A stretch of DNA of 64,000 bases. Source: Pseudomonadales bacterium (GTDB lineage Bacteria; Pseudomonadota; Gammaproteobacteria; Pseudomonadales; UBA7239). The position numbers and the translations under genes are program-made. A model generated the notes under the pieces. It did not search any database, had not been told where the DNA came from, and was given only the letters and a program-made list of their open reading frames with translations. The stretch spans positions 124,001 through 188,000 of the forward strand of contig JAWLAB010000003.1 in the NCBI GenBank assembly GCA_041395665.1, read 5' to 3'. Position 1 is the stretch's first letter. Each line of letters begins with the position of its first letter. This document shows positions 52,951 to 62,767 of this stretch, piece after piece.

Positions 52951-55665
52951 TTATTGCGGTATAGCTTCAGTAGCACTCTCTGTACGCTTGCTGCGAGGAT
53001 CGTTAGCAGGGCGTTTGCGTTGCTGCCTCGCTGGGTCAGGTTGTGCCATCTCGGTAGGTGCAACGGGTTCTGGATTGTTTGCTTGCACAGATAAAATAGT
53101 GAACTCGCGTGGTTCTTTTTTCGGATGCAAGCGCGGATCATTACTAGGGCGTGTGCGCACACGAGCAACAGGCGCTGACGACTCAGTCGTGGCTGCTGGA
53201 GCAGTTGTCTCAGCCACTGGCGCAGCAGCAGATTCAACTTTTGGCGCAACTTGTTGCTCTAGTTTTGCTTCTACTTTTTTCTCTACAGGCTTCTCCGTAG
53301 GCAATATTTCGCTTGCTGTAGTTGTTGTAGGCATTGAACTGTGTACTGGTGTAGTTTCTTGTGTGGCCTCAGTTTTTACTGGTTCAACAGATTGAGTTTG
53401 TGGTGCAGCAGGGCGCGAAGGTGCAGCCTGCGTATCAGCAACAGGAGCAATCACTTCATTTGCTGGTTGTTCTGTTGTAATCAATGATTGCTGTTGCGGT
53501 TGATCCGCAGCATTGGGGCGATTGCGCTGTCTGTCATTGCGTGGGCGTTTGCCAGACGGACGACGCGCTGGCGCATCACCGTTATCTTGTTGTTGCGGCG
53601 CGCGATCTTCATGGTTGCGCTGTTGCTGCTGCTGTTCATTACGAGCGACAGGTTGTTGCGCGCCTTGTTGTGCATTATTTGGGCGCGTATTTTGTTGCTG
53701 TGGTTTTTGCTGTTGATTATTTCTGCGGTTTTGATCACCGCGATTTTGTTCGTTTCTGTTTTGATCATTGCGCGGCGCATTGTCATCACGGTCACGGTTA
53801 TCACGATCACGATTATTGCCGCGCTCGCGTTGATTGCGATTGTGCCCATTGCGATTATTGCCACGACGGCGCTGATCGTTATTGCGATCGCGCTCTCGCG
53901 GTGCATTTTTCTTTTCCGATTCTGGTGCAACTTCTTCTACTTTTTCAGCATCGCCAAATAATTTGCTGAACAAGCGCGTCATAAAACTAGCTGATTTTTT
54001 CTCGCTGTTTTGTGGCGCGGCAGTAGGAGCTGCGGCTGTCACTTGCTGAGACTGTGGCGCAGGCGTGCTCGGTACGGAAATTTGTACGGCTGCAGCTTTG
54101 GGTTGCTGTGATGGAGCAGAGGTGTCATCAATTTCTTGATGCTGCGCATCGTTGTATTCAATTTCAAAGCTGGCTTGTGCGAGTTGTGCGTCATCATCGC
54201 GCAAACGCTGGATGTGGTAGTGCGGCGTCACCATATCTGGGTTAGGCGCAATTACAACGCGGCACTGATGGCGTTTTTCAATTTCACTGATTTGTTTGCG
54301 CTTTTCATTCAACAAAAAACTGGCAACAGAAACTGGCGTGATTGCGCGCACTTCAGAGCTGCGTTCCTTCTGTGCTTCTTCTTCCAACATGCGCAGCAGA
54401 GCCAACGCAATAGATTTTGTGCCGCGAATCGTACCTTGACCATTACAGCGCGGGCAGATGTGACCAGAAGTTTCGCTGAGTGAAGGGCGCAAACGCTGGC
54501 GAGACATTTCCAGCAAACCAAAGCGTGAAATGCGTCCGACTTGCACGCGCGCGCGATCCATTTGCAACGCATCGCGAATTCTGTCTTCTACCGCGCGCTG
54601 ATTTTTTGGTGAATTCATGTCGATAAAATCGATCACCACCAAACCGCCCATATCGCGCAAACGCAACTGGCGTGCAATTTCATCGGCTGCTTCTAAGTTG
54701 GTGTTGGTCGCTGTTTCTTCAATGTCGCCGCCTTTGGTGGCGCGTGAGGAGTTGATGTCGATAGACACCAATGCTTCCGTTACATCGATAACAATCGCAC
54801 CACCGGAAGGCAATTTCACTTCGCGTTCAAAAGCGGTTTCGATTTGGCTTTCAATTTGATAACGATTGAACAGCGGAATGCTGTCTTGATACAGCTTCAC
54901 TTTACTGTGGTAATTCGGCATCACCTGTTTGATAAACGCAGACGCCAATTCATAAGCGGTACGGGTATCAATGATCACTTCACCGATGTCTTGGCGTAGG
55001 TAATCGCGAATCGCACGAATGACGACATTGCTCTCTTGGAACAAAAAGTGGGGCGCAGCGCTGTTATCCGCTTCTGTTTTGATGGAGTTCCACAGTTGCA
55101 GCAGGTAATCCAAATCCCATTGCAGTTCTTCGGACGAGCGACCAATACCTGCGGTGCGCACGATGGTTCCCATGCCTGCAGGTAAATCCAAACCGGCGAG
55201 GGCGTCTTTCAGATCGGAGCGGTCGTCGCCTTCGATGCGGCGTGAAATACCGCCAACACGAGGATTGTTGGGCATCAATACCAAATAGCGACCAGCGAGG
55301 CTGATAAAGGTGGTGAGTGCCGCACCTTTGTTGCCGCGCTCCTCTTTGTCAATTTGAACAATGACTTCTTGGCCTTCACGGATGACATCGCGAATGTTGA
55401 TACGGCCTTCAATTTCGTTGGGCTGTTTGCTGAAGTATTCGCGGCTGATTTCTTTCAGAGAAAGGAAGCCGTGGCGTTCTGCGCCGTAATCCACAAAAGC
55501 CGCTTCAAGGCTGGGCTCGACGCGAGTGATTCTTCCTTTATAGATGTTGGCTTTTTCTTGGCGACGGTTGGTGTGTTCGATATCGAGGTCGTACAGTTTT
55601 TGACCATCAACCAGTGCAACGCGGAGTTCTTCCGGTTGGGTTGCGTTGATTAACATGCGTTTCAT
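52951..55665 (-). CDS. rne: Ribonuclease E
   Basis: 904 residues; the essential endonuclease of RNA decay and the scaffold of the degradosome. The N-terminal half has the S1 domain, catalytic Asp303 (SIDINSSRA) and a second Asp in VVIDFIDM, and the zinc link Cys404/Cys407 (CPRCNGQG), at the same positions as in E. coli. From about residue 520 the protein is disordered: an Arg/Asn/Gln-rich RNA-binding stretch, a Pro/Glu/Thr region, and two copies of an NDPR motif near the C-terminus (RPSNDPRLHPKK and RPANDPRSKR). A long untranslated leader precedes it. Confidence 0.97.
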   Translation of the reverse strand: MKRMLINATQPEELRVALVDGQKLYDLDIEHTNRRQEKANIYKGRITRVEPSLEAAFVDYGAERHGFLSLKEISREYFSKQPNEIEGRINIRDVIREGQEVIVQIDKEERGNKGAALTTFISLAGRYLVLMPNNPRVGGISRRIEGDDRSDLKDALAGLDLPAGMGTIVRTAGIGRSSEELQWDLDYLLQLWNSIKTEADNSAAPHFLFQESNVVIRAIRDYLRQDIGEVIIDTRTAYELASAFIKQVMPNYHSKVKLYQDSIPLFNRYQIESQIETAFEREVKLPSGGAIVIDVTEALVSIDINSSRATKGGDIEETATNTNLEAADEIARQLRLRDMGGLVVIDFIDMNSPKNQRAVEDRIRDALQMDRARVQVGRISRFGLLEMSRQRLRPSLSETSGHICPRCNGQGTIRGTKSIALALLRMLEEEAQKERSSEVRAITPVSVASFLLNEKRKQISEIEKRHQCRVVIAPNPDMVTPHYHIQRLRDDDAQLAQASFEIEYNDAQHQEIDDTSAPSQQPKAAAVQISVPSTPAPQSQQVTAAAPTAAPQNSEKKSASFMTRLFSKLFGDAEKVEEVAPESEKKNAPRERDRNNDQRRRGNNRNGHNRNQRERGNNRDRDNRDRDDNAPRNDQNRNEQNRGDQNRRNNQQQKPQQQNTRPNNAQQGAQQPVARNEQQQQQRNHEDRAPQQQDNGDAPARRPSGKRPRNDRQRNRPNAADQPQQQSLITTEQPANEVIAPVADTQAAPSRPAAPQTQSVEPVKTEATQETTPVHSSMPTTTTASEILPTEKPVEKKVEAKLEQQVAPKVESAAAPVAETTAPAATTESSAPVARVRTRPSNDPRLHPKKEPREFTILSVQANNPEPVAPTEMAQPDPARQQRKRPANDPRSKRTESATEAIPQ

Positions 55666-56027
55666 ATTTTTTTATTCCTATCAGGTATTGGCTTAACGCC
55701 AATGCAATGGCTATATGCGTGCATTGCCCTGCAGGACGGCTGGGTCAGCAGACGAAGAGTGTCCGGTTTCCCTGTGCTGCGCTAGTGTTAGCGTCTTGTG
55801 CAACAGGAAGTGCATCACGGAGGCTTTCTGCCTGCCTTTGTGTACGCTTTATGCCTATTTAGGATGGAAGGGCACAAAGCGAGAAATTCAGTCATCGCTA
55901 CAGGATGGGCAATGCGGTTTGCCTGCGGTACAGGCTAAATCCGGTAACTGGCAGCGTGTCTTGTCGGAGCTGCGCGATACCACCCTCTGCTCACAGGGTT
56001 GGTTGATTGAACCAACACAAATGTGGG
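55666..56027 (-). promoter_or_regulatory. Long 5' leader of rne, probable autoregulatory region
   Basis: About 362 untranslated bases separate the predicted transcription start from the rne ATG. The E. coli rne leader is 361 bases and contains hairpins through which RNase E shortens the life of its own mRNA. Close to the start codon here, ATTGGC/GCCAAT (55687-55703) and CAATGCA/TGCATTG (55700-55726) share bases and could form only one at a time. No coding gene is credible in this stretch. I did not fold it. Confidence 0.6.
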
Positions 56028-56033
56028 CGTGTC

Positions 56034-56062
56034 ACTATAACCATGTTATCTAACTTATTCAA
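56034..56062 (-). promoter_or_regulatory. Sigma-70-type promoter for rne
   Basis: Minus strand: TTGAAT (56062-56057), 17-base spacer, TATAGT (56039-56034). Start near 56027. It is the best promoter match in the 500-base gap between rne and the TetR gene. Confidence 0.6.
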
Positions 56063-56164
56063 TTACAATGAAAAAATGAGGTTTTTAGTGGTGACAATGC
56101 GCAAGCTGTCTCGCTAGACTGAGCCGAAACAGTGAATGTTGATCTCAACAAAAAGGAGCTGGCT

Positions 56165-56758
56165 ATGGAAGCTGAAGTCATCAATAGACGCGTGGCGGGT
56201 AGACCTCGCAGCCAGAGTAGCCATGAGGCTATTCTGAAAGCCTGCTCTTCCTTATTAGACAGCAAACCCTATGGCGACATTACCATTGAAGCCATCGCCA
56301 ACATGGCAGGGGTAAGCAAAGCCACGATCTATCGCTGGTGGCCCAATAAAGTGGGATTGGTCATTGAGGTGCTGACGGAAAAGGCCTTGCTAATGCCACA
56401 GATTCCGTTCGATGGTCGCAACCTGCGCGCACACTTACTTGCTTGCTTAAAAGGAGGCTACAAAACACTGCTGCGCGGTCGGATGACGCCCGTACTGCTG
56501 GCTGTGTTGGCAGAGTGTCGCACCGATCCGGCTATGTTGGATTTGCTCTACAACAGTTTTTTTGCGCGCTTGCAGGCCATCGGTTTGCGTGATTTGCAAA
56601 AAGCTGTCACCACGGGTGAATTGAGTGCCAATATGCGCTTAGATGTGTTGCTCGATCAGTTGTGGGGGCCGCTGTATTACCGCGCACTGATTGCAGGGCA
56701 TCCGGTTGATGATGCTTATCTCGAAAGCTTGCTGATCAATTTATCTGCGCTCAATTAA
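56165..56758 (+). CDS. TetR-family transcriptional regulator
   Basis: 197 residues from the ATG at 56165, chosen because AAGGAG lies six bases upstream; a GTG at 56132 has no such site. The helix-turn-helix is ITIEAIANMAGVSKATIYRWW with NKVGL after it, cited in part. The C-terminal ligand domain is of the TetR_C type with AGHPVDDAYLES. It normally represses a neighbouring or own gene when no ligand is bound. The nearest genes (rne, gyrA) are unlikely targets, so its regulon is unknown. Confidence 0.92.
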   Translation: MEAEVINRRVAGRPRSQSSHEAILKACSSLLDSKPYGDITIEAIANMAGVSKATIYRWWPNKVGLVIEVLTEKALLMPQIPFDGRNLRAHLLACLKGGYKTLLRGRMTPVLLAVLAECRTDPAMLDLLYNSFFARLQAIGLRDLQKAVTTGELSANMRLDVLLDQLWGPLYYRALIAGHPVDDAYLESLLINLSALN

Positions 56759-56892
56759 CGCCTACACGGCGTTCTTCGTTGCCCGCTATCCCCCCACAAG
56801 TGGCTGATTTCAGTTAGAATTACGCCTTTCATCGCCGCTGCATCGTCGATGCCCGCAGTAACAAAAAGCTGTAATAAAAGGAACGCTGCTAC

Positions 56893-59459
56893 ATGGCTGA
56901 TCTCGCCAAAGAAATTCTGCCCATCAATATCGAAGATGAACTGAAACAGTCCTATTTGGATTACGCGATGAGCGTTATCGTTGGTCGGGCATTGCCTGAT
57001 GCGCGTGACGGTCTCAAGCCTGTTCACCGTCGTGTGCTGTTTGCGATGAATGAGCTGGGCAACGCTTGGAATAAGCCTTATAAAAAATCCGCGCGTGTGG
57101 TCGGTGATGTTATCGGTAAATACCACCCGCACGGCGATTCTGCTGTGTATGACACCATCGTTCGGATGGCACAGCCTTTCTCCCTGCGCTACATGCTAGT
57201 GGATGGCCAAGGTAACTTCGGTTCGATTGATGGCGATTCGCCAGCCGCCATGCGTTACACCGAAATCCGCATGTCAAAAATTGCTCACGATTTGTTGGCG
57301 GATTTGGACAAAGAAACCGTCGATTATGTGCCGAACTATGACGGCACCGAACTGATTCCTGAAGTGATGCCGACACGCATTCCCAATTTATTGGTGAATG
57401 GTTCGTCAGGTATTGCCGTTGGTATGGCGACTAACATTCCACCACACAATCTTGGTGAAGTCGTCGATGCTTGTTTGGCCCTAGTCGGCAATCCTGATTT
57501 AGGCGTTGATGAATTGATGGAGTTTGTTCCGGGCCCCGATTTCCCCACAGCGGGCATCATCAACGGCAAAGCGGGTATTGTTGAAGCGTATCGTACAGGT
57601 CGCGGACGCATTTATGTGCGTGCTCGTGCCATCGTTGAGCGCGATGAAAAATCAGGCCGCGAAACGATCATCGTCGGTGAGCTGCCTTATCAAGTGAACA
57701 AAGCGCGCTTGATTGAAAAAATTGCCGAGTTAGTCAAAGAGAAAAAATCGAAGGTATTTCCGAATTGCGCGATGAGTCTGATAAAGACGGCATGCGCATC
57801 GTGATCGAATTAAAACGCAATGAATCTGGCGAAGTATTGCTAAACAATTTGTATGCGCAAACACAAATGCAAACCGTGTTTGGCATCAACATGGTGGCGT
57901 TGATTGATAACCAACCGCGCACACTCAACCTGAAAGAAATGTTGGAAGCGTTTGTGCGTCATCGCCGCGAAGTGGTGACGCGCAGAACGGTTTACTTGTT
58001 GCGCAAAGCGCGTGAGCGCGGTCATATTCTCGAAGGTTTGGCCGTTGCTATTTCCAATATCGACGAAGTGATTGAATTGATTCGTCAGTCACCCACGCCT
58101 GCGGATGCCAAAGAGCGTTTGATTGCGCGCGGTTGGAAGCCAGGTACGGTTGCACAGTGGTTGGAAAAAACCGGTGACGCTGCCTGTCGTCCAGAAAATC
58201 TTGGTGCGGAATTTGGTTTGCGTGAAGGGCAGTACTATCTTTCTGCCGAACAAGCGCAAGCGATTTTGGATTTGCGTTTGCATCGTTTGACGGGCATGGA
58301 GCATGAAAAATTGCTCGCTGAGTATCAAGAAAAGCTCGCGCAAATTGCTGAGTATCTTGATATTTTGGGTAGCTATGCGCGTTTGATGTCCGTGATTCGT
58401 GAAGAATTGGAGCAAGTCAAAGCAGATTACAACGACAAGCGCCGCACAGAAATTATCAGCTCACAGTTGGATCTCACCACCGAAGATCTCATCACGCCGG
58501 AAGATCGCGTTGTCACAATTTCGCACGGCGGTTATGCCAAAGCGCAAGCGCTGGATGTGTATCAGGCGCAAAAACGCGGCGGTATGGGTAAATCAGCCAC
58601 CGCAGTGAAAGATGAAGATTTCGTCGAACATTTGTTGATTGCCAACACACACGACACCATTTTGTGCTTCAGCAATATGGGCAAAGTGTATTGGCTTAAG
58701 GTGTATCAAATTCCTGTGGCTGCACGCGGTGCGCGTGGTCGTCCAATGGTCAATTTATTGCCGTTGGATGAAGGCGAGCGCATCACTTCAATTCTGCCTG
58801 TTAAAGAGTATGTGGAAGATCATTTTATTTTCATGGCGACCGCAAATGGCACTGTGAAGAAAACTTTCTTGACTGAGTTTTCTCGTCCGCGTTCTGTCGG
58901 CTTGCGCGCCATAGAATTGGATGAAGGCGACGTGTTGGTGGGAACCGCCATCACGAATGGCAAAAATGACATCATGTTGTTTGCCGACAATGGCAAAGCT
59001 GTGCGCTTTGAAGAAGATGATGTGCGTGCCATGGGTCGTACTGCACGCGGTGTGCGCGGTATTCGTTTGGCAGAAGATGCACGCATGATTGCGTTAATCG
59101 TGCCGGCAGAAGGCGGAAGAATTTTAACTGTAAGCCAAAACGGTTACGGTAAACGCACCGAAGCGTCTGACTTCCCAACGAAAGGTCGCGGCACGCAAGG
59201 TGTTATCGCCATGCAAACTTCTGATCGCAACGGCAAATTGGTCGGTGCGGTGCAAGTATTCGACGGCGATCAATTGATGCTGATTTCTGATCAAGGCACT
59301 TTGGTGCGCACACGCACCGATGAAATTTCCGTGTTGTCACGCAATACACAAGGCGTGCGAGTGATTCGTCTGAAAGAAGATGAGTCTTTGGTAAGTGTGG
59401 AGCGTATTGCAGAATCGGAAGAGGGTGATTCTGAATCGGAAGAAACGGTAGAAAATTGA
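56893..59459 (+). CDS. gyrA: DNA gyrase subunit A, with a one-base frameshift
   Basis: Two overlapping frames make one 855-residue GyrA once a single A is added to the A6 run at 57742-57747 (codons then read KEKKIEGISELRDESD). The first frame has the catalytic Tyr122 in AMRYTEIRMS and the quinolone region HPHGDSAVYD with wild-type Ser83 and Asp87. The second has the coiled coil, the GyrA-box-type segment QKRGGMGKS and the six-bladed DNA-wrapping domain, ending in an acidic tail. GyrA is essential, so the break is most likely a sequence error. The 134 bases upstream hold a TAGAAT at 56815-56820 but no good -35. Confidence 0.95.
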
Positions 59460-59468
59460 GGTAAAACG

Positions 59469-60551
59469 GTGAGCAGGAAATACAACTTCTGTGCCGGTCC
59501 GGCGGCCCTGCCGGAAGCGGTACTCTTGCAAGCACAGCAAGAAATGTTGGATTGGCACGGGCGCGGCTTATCGATTATGGAGATGAGCCACCGTTCCAGT
59601 GAAATGACAACAATTGCTGCGGAAGCTGAGCACGATTTGCGCGATTTGCTCGCGGTACCTGATCATTACAAAGTACTTTTTGTGCAAGGTGGTGCGTCGC
59701 TACAATTTTCTGCGGTGCCGCTCAATTTATTGCCCGCCGAAGGAAAAGCCGATTATTTGGTGACAGGGCAGTGGTCAAAAAAAGCTTATGAAGAAGGGAA
59801 ACGCTTGGGTGAAGTGCATATTGCCGCTTCATCAAAAGACAGCAATTTCTCTACCATTCCTGCGCAAGAAAGTTGGCAGTTGAGTAAGAACGCAGCGTAT
59901 TTTCATTACACACCGAACGAAACGATTGGTGGTGTAGAGTTTCATTGGACACCTGATCTCGGTGCTGTGCCGCTAGTGGCTGATATGTCATCGACCATAC
60001 TTTCTCGCCCGATTGATGTTTCCAAGTTTGGCGTGATTTATGCAGGTGCGCAGAAAAATATTGGCCCTGCAGGTTTAGCGATTGTGATTGTGCGCGAAGA
60101 TTTATTGGGCAGAGCACGAGCTGATATTCCCAAATTACTGGATTGGAAAACCGCAGCCGATAATGACTCCATGTACAACACGCCGCCGACATATTCGTGG
60201 TATCTCGCTGGCTTGGTATTCAAGTGGCTGAAAGCACAGGGTGGTGTGGAAGGTATTGCACAGCGCAATCTACGCAAAGCGGAAAAGTTGTATCAATACA
60301 TTGATGACAGTGGTTTTTATAAAAACCCTGTCGAAATGCAAAGTCGTTCTTGGATGAATGTTCCTTTTACACTGCCTAATGAAGCTTTGGACAAACCGTT
60401 TCTTAAAGAAGCTGAAGAAGCGGGATTGTTAAATCTAAAGGGTCATCGCTCGGTAGGTGGTATGCGTGCCAGTTTATATAACGCCATTCCCGAATCTGCT
60501 GTTGATGCTTTGATCGCACAAATGCGTAGCTTTGCGCAGCGTCATGATTAA
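59469..60551 (+). CDS. serC: Phosphoserine aminotransferase
   Basis: 360 residues, GTG start (MSRKYNFCAGPAALP). The PLP lysine is in YAGAQKNIGPAG, and GGASLQFSAVPLNLL is a family block. It makes phosphoserine for serine synthesis and also acts in the PLP pathway. It starts 9 bases after gyrA and leads the aromatic run serC-pheA-hisC-tyrA/aroA, as in Pseudomonas. Confidence 0.97.
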   Translation: MSRKYNFCAGPAALPEAVLLQAQQEMLDWHGRGLSIMEMSHRSSEMTTIAAEAEHDLRDLLAVPDHYKVLFVQGGASLQFSAVPLNLLPAEGKADYLVTGQWSKKAYEEGKRLGEVHIAASSKDSNFSTIPAQESWQLSKNAAYFHYTPNETIGGVEFHWTPDLGAVPLVADMSSTILSRPIDVSKFGVIYAGAQKNIGPAGLAIVIVREDLLGRARADIPKLLDWKTAADNDSMYNTPPTYSWYLAGLVFKWLKAQGGVEGIAQRNLRKAEKLYQYIDDSGFYKNPVEMQSRSWMNVPFTLPNEALDKPFLKEAEEAGLLNLKGHRSVGGMRASLYNAIPESAVDALIAQMRSFAQRHD

Positions 60552-60565
60552 AAAGGTTAAATAAA

Positions 60566-61651
60566 ATGACAACAAGCCTGATTTCATTGCGCGATCAAAT
60601 AGACAGCATCGATACAAAAATCCAAGAGTTGATTTCAGAGCGCGCGCGCTGTGCGCAAGCAGTGGCTGAAATAAAAAAAGCGGAAGGCAGTACAGATACT
60701 ATTTTTTACAGACCAGAACGCGAAGCGCAGGTTTTAAGAAAAGTAATGGAGCGCAATCAAGGGCCTTTGGATAACGAAGAAATTGCTCGTTTATTTAGAC
60801 AAATTATGTCTTCGTGCTTGGCATTAGAGCAGCCGGTGCGAGTTGCCTATCTCGGTCCTGAAGGCACTTTTACACAAGCTGCTGCGCTGAAACATTTTGG
60901 TCACGCTTGCGTCAGCATTCCGATGGCTGCCATTGATGAAGTGTTTCGAGAAGTGGCGGCAGGCGCAGTCAACTACGGCGTAGTGCCGGTTGAGAACTCT
61001 ACCGAAGGCGTGGTGAATCACACACTCGATAATTTTATGGAAACTTCTGCACATATTTGTGGTGAAGTGGAGCTGCGTATCCATCATCACCTTTTGGTGT
61101 CTGATGTCACAAAAGTTGAAAATATCACGCGTATTTATTCGCACTCGCAGTCTTTGGCGCAGTGTCGCAAATGGTTGGATTCACATTTTCCTCACGCCGA
61201 GCGCGTGGCAGTTTCCAGTAATGCAGAAGCTGCTCGTCGCATACAAAGCGAATGGAATGCAGCAGCAATTGCCGGTGATATGGCGGCCGAGTTGTACGGA
61301 TTAAAGAAAGTACATGAGAAAATTGAAGACCTGCCAGACAACTCCACGCGATTTTTAATTATCGGTACGCAGCGCGTGCCACCGAGCGGCGATGACAAAA
61401 CCTCCATCATCGTTGCTGTGCGCAATAAGCCAGGCGCACTCTACAACTTATTGGCGCCGTTCCACAAAAACAATATTGATTTAACGCGTGTAGAAACGCG
61501 TCCTTCACGCAACGGTGCGTGGAGCTATGTATTTTTTATGGATTTTGTAGGGCATGTGGACGACAAAAATGTAGCGTCTGTTTTGAATGAAGTGGCTGAA
61601 CAAGCCGCTGATATTCGCATTTTAGGTTCCTATCCACGCGCCGTTCTTTGA
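60566..61651 (+). CDS. pheA: Bifunctional chorismate mutase / prephenate dehydratase
   Basis: 361 residues. An AroQ-type chorismate mutase helix bundle (1-90, LISLRDQIDSIDTKIQELI in part), the dehydratase domain (VAYLGPEGTFTQAA, VPVENSTEGVVNHTLD, DNSTRFLIIG) and a C-terminal ACT domain with NKPGALYNLL and ETRPSRNGAWSYVFF. It converts chorismate to phenylpyruvate and should be inhibited by phenylalanine through the ACT domain. Confidence 0.97.
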   Translation: MTTSLISLRDQIDSIDTKIQELISERARCAQAVAEIKKAEGSTDTIFYRPEREAQVLRKVMERNQGPLDNEEIARLFRQIMSSCLALEQPVRVAYLGPEGTFTQAAALKHFGHACVSIPMAAIDEVFREVAAGAVNYGVVPVENSTEGVVNHTLDNFMETSAHICGEVELRIHHHLLVSDVTKVENITRIYSHSQSLAQCRKWLDSHFPHAERVAVSSNAEAARRIQSEWNAAAIAGDMAAELYGLKKVHEKIEDLPDNSTRFLIIGTQRVPPSGDDKTSIIVAVRNKPGALYNLLAPFHKNNIDLTRVETRPSRNGAWSYVFFMDFVGHVDDKNVASVLNEVAEQAADIRILGSYPRAVL

Positions 61652-61671
61652 TCTTTTACATCAGGCTAATT

Positions 61672-62767
61672 ATGAAACATATTACGGATCGTGCTGTTCC
61701 TGGTGTGCAGAAACTATCTCCCTATCAACCTGGGAAGCCGGTCGCTGAGTTGGAGCGAGAGCTGGGTATCACCAATATCATCAAGCTCGCCAGCAATGAG
61801 AATCCATTGGGTGTACCTAAATCCGCAGTGGCAGCTATGCAGGCGGCCATGGCTGACCTCGCTTTGTATCCTGACGGTGCAGCCTTTGATTTAAAAACAG
61901 CGTTGTCAAAAAAACTGGCTGTCGATATATCGGCAATCACAGTAGGTAACGGTTCTAATGAGTTGCTGGATTTAATCGCGCGTGTGTTTTTATCGTCAGA
62001 AGACAATGCCGTGATTTCGCGCCATGCCTTTGTGGTGTATGAAATTGCCGTGCAATCTATCGGTGCTGAATTGCGCGTGGCAGAAGCGAAAGATTTTGGT
62101 CATGATTTAGATGCTATGCGCCAGTTGGTCGATCAAAAAACCAAATTGGTTTTTATCGCCAACCCTAACAACCCAACTGGCACTTGTTTAGGTATTCAGG
62201 AAATTGAAAGTTTTCTGAATAACATTCCGCGCGATGTGATTGTGGTGTTGGATGAGGCCTATCACGAATATGTCACGCAAGAAGGTTATGCCAGTGGTTT
62301 AACACTATTGGATCGTTTTCCTAATCTGATCGTAACTCGAACTTTTTCCAAAGCTTATGGTTTAGCAGGTTTGCGTGTGGGCTACTGCGTGTCTCACCCC
62401 GTTGTGGCGGATTTGCTGAATCGTTTGCGTGAGCCATTTAATGTCAATTCGATGGCTTTGGCGGCAGCGGAAGCGGTATTGCACGACGAAGATTATTTGC
62501 TCAAAGCATCGCTGTCAATGCAGAAGGCATGAAAATGCTGGAGGCGATTGGATACGCTTAATCTGGAAATACATGTCGGCGGGCAATTTTATTGCAGTGG
62601 ATTTTGCACGCGATGCTTCGGTTTTGTATCAAGCGTTTTTGCGCGAAGGCATCATAGTACGACCAATTGCTGTGTATGGCATGCCAACTTGGCTGCGTGT
62701 TTCTATTGGATTGCCTGAACAAAATGAAAGATTTTTGAAAAGCTGCCGCAAGGTGTTGTCGGCATGA
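61672..62767 (+). CDS. hisC: Histidinol-phosphate aminotransferase, frameshifted near its 3' end
   Basis: The ATG at 61672 starts MKHITDRAVPGV. The PLP lysine is in RTFSKAYGLAGLRVGY, and NPNNPTGTCL and LDEAYHEY are intact. The frame is lost near 62520; the next bases encode VNAEGMKMLEA in a second frame and then KYMSAGNFIAVDF to GLPEQNERFL in a third. At least two small indels between 62520 and 62580 are needed to join them into a normal protein of about 365 residues. In this operon position the enzyme may also transaminate aromatic 2-oxo acids. Errors near the end of the sequence are more likely than decay. Confidence 0.9.

Noticed and set aside
53484..53969. Long plus-strand frames with odd His/Cys- or Ile/Val-rich proteins
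   Set aside because: They are mirror images of the Arg/Asn/Gln-rich tail of RNase E; the low-complexity codons keep the opposite strand free of stops.
55715..56053. Open frame of 112 codons opposite the rne leader
   Set aside because: It is antisense to the untranslated leader, has no ribosome site, a Cys-rich composition unlike a bacterial protein, and no recognisable domain.
56815..56820. TAGAAT as a gyrA promoter
   Set aside because: No acceptable -35 hexamer lies 16-18 bases upstream, so it is mentioned only with the gene.
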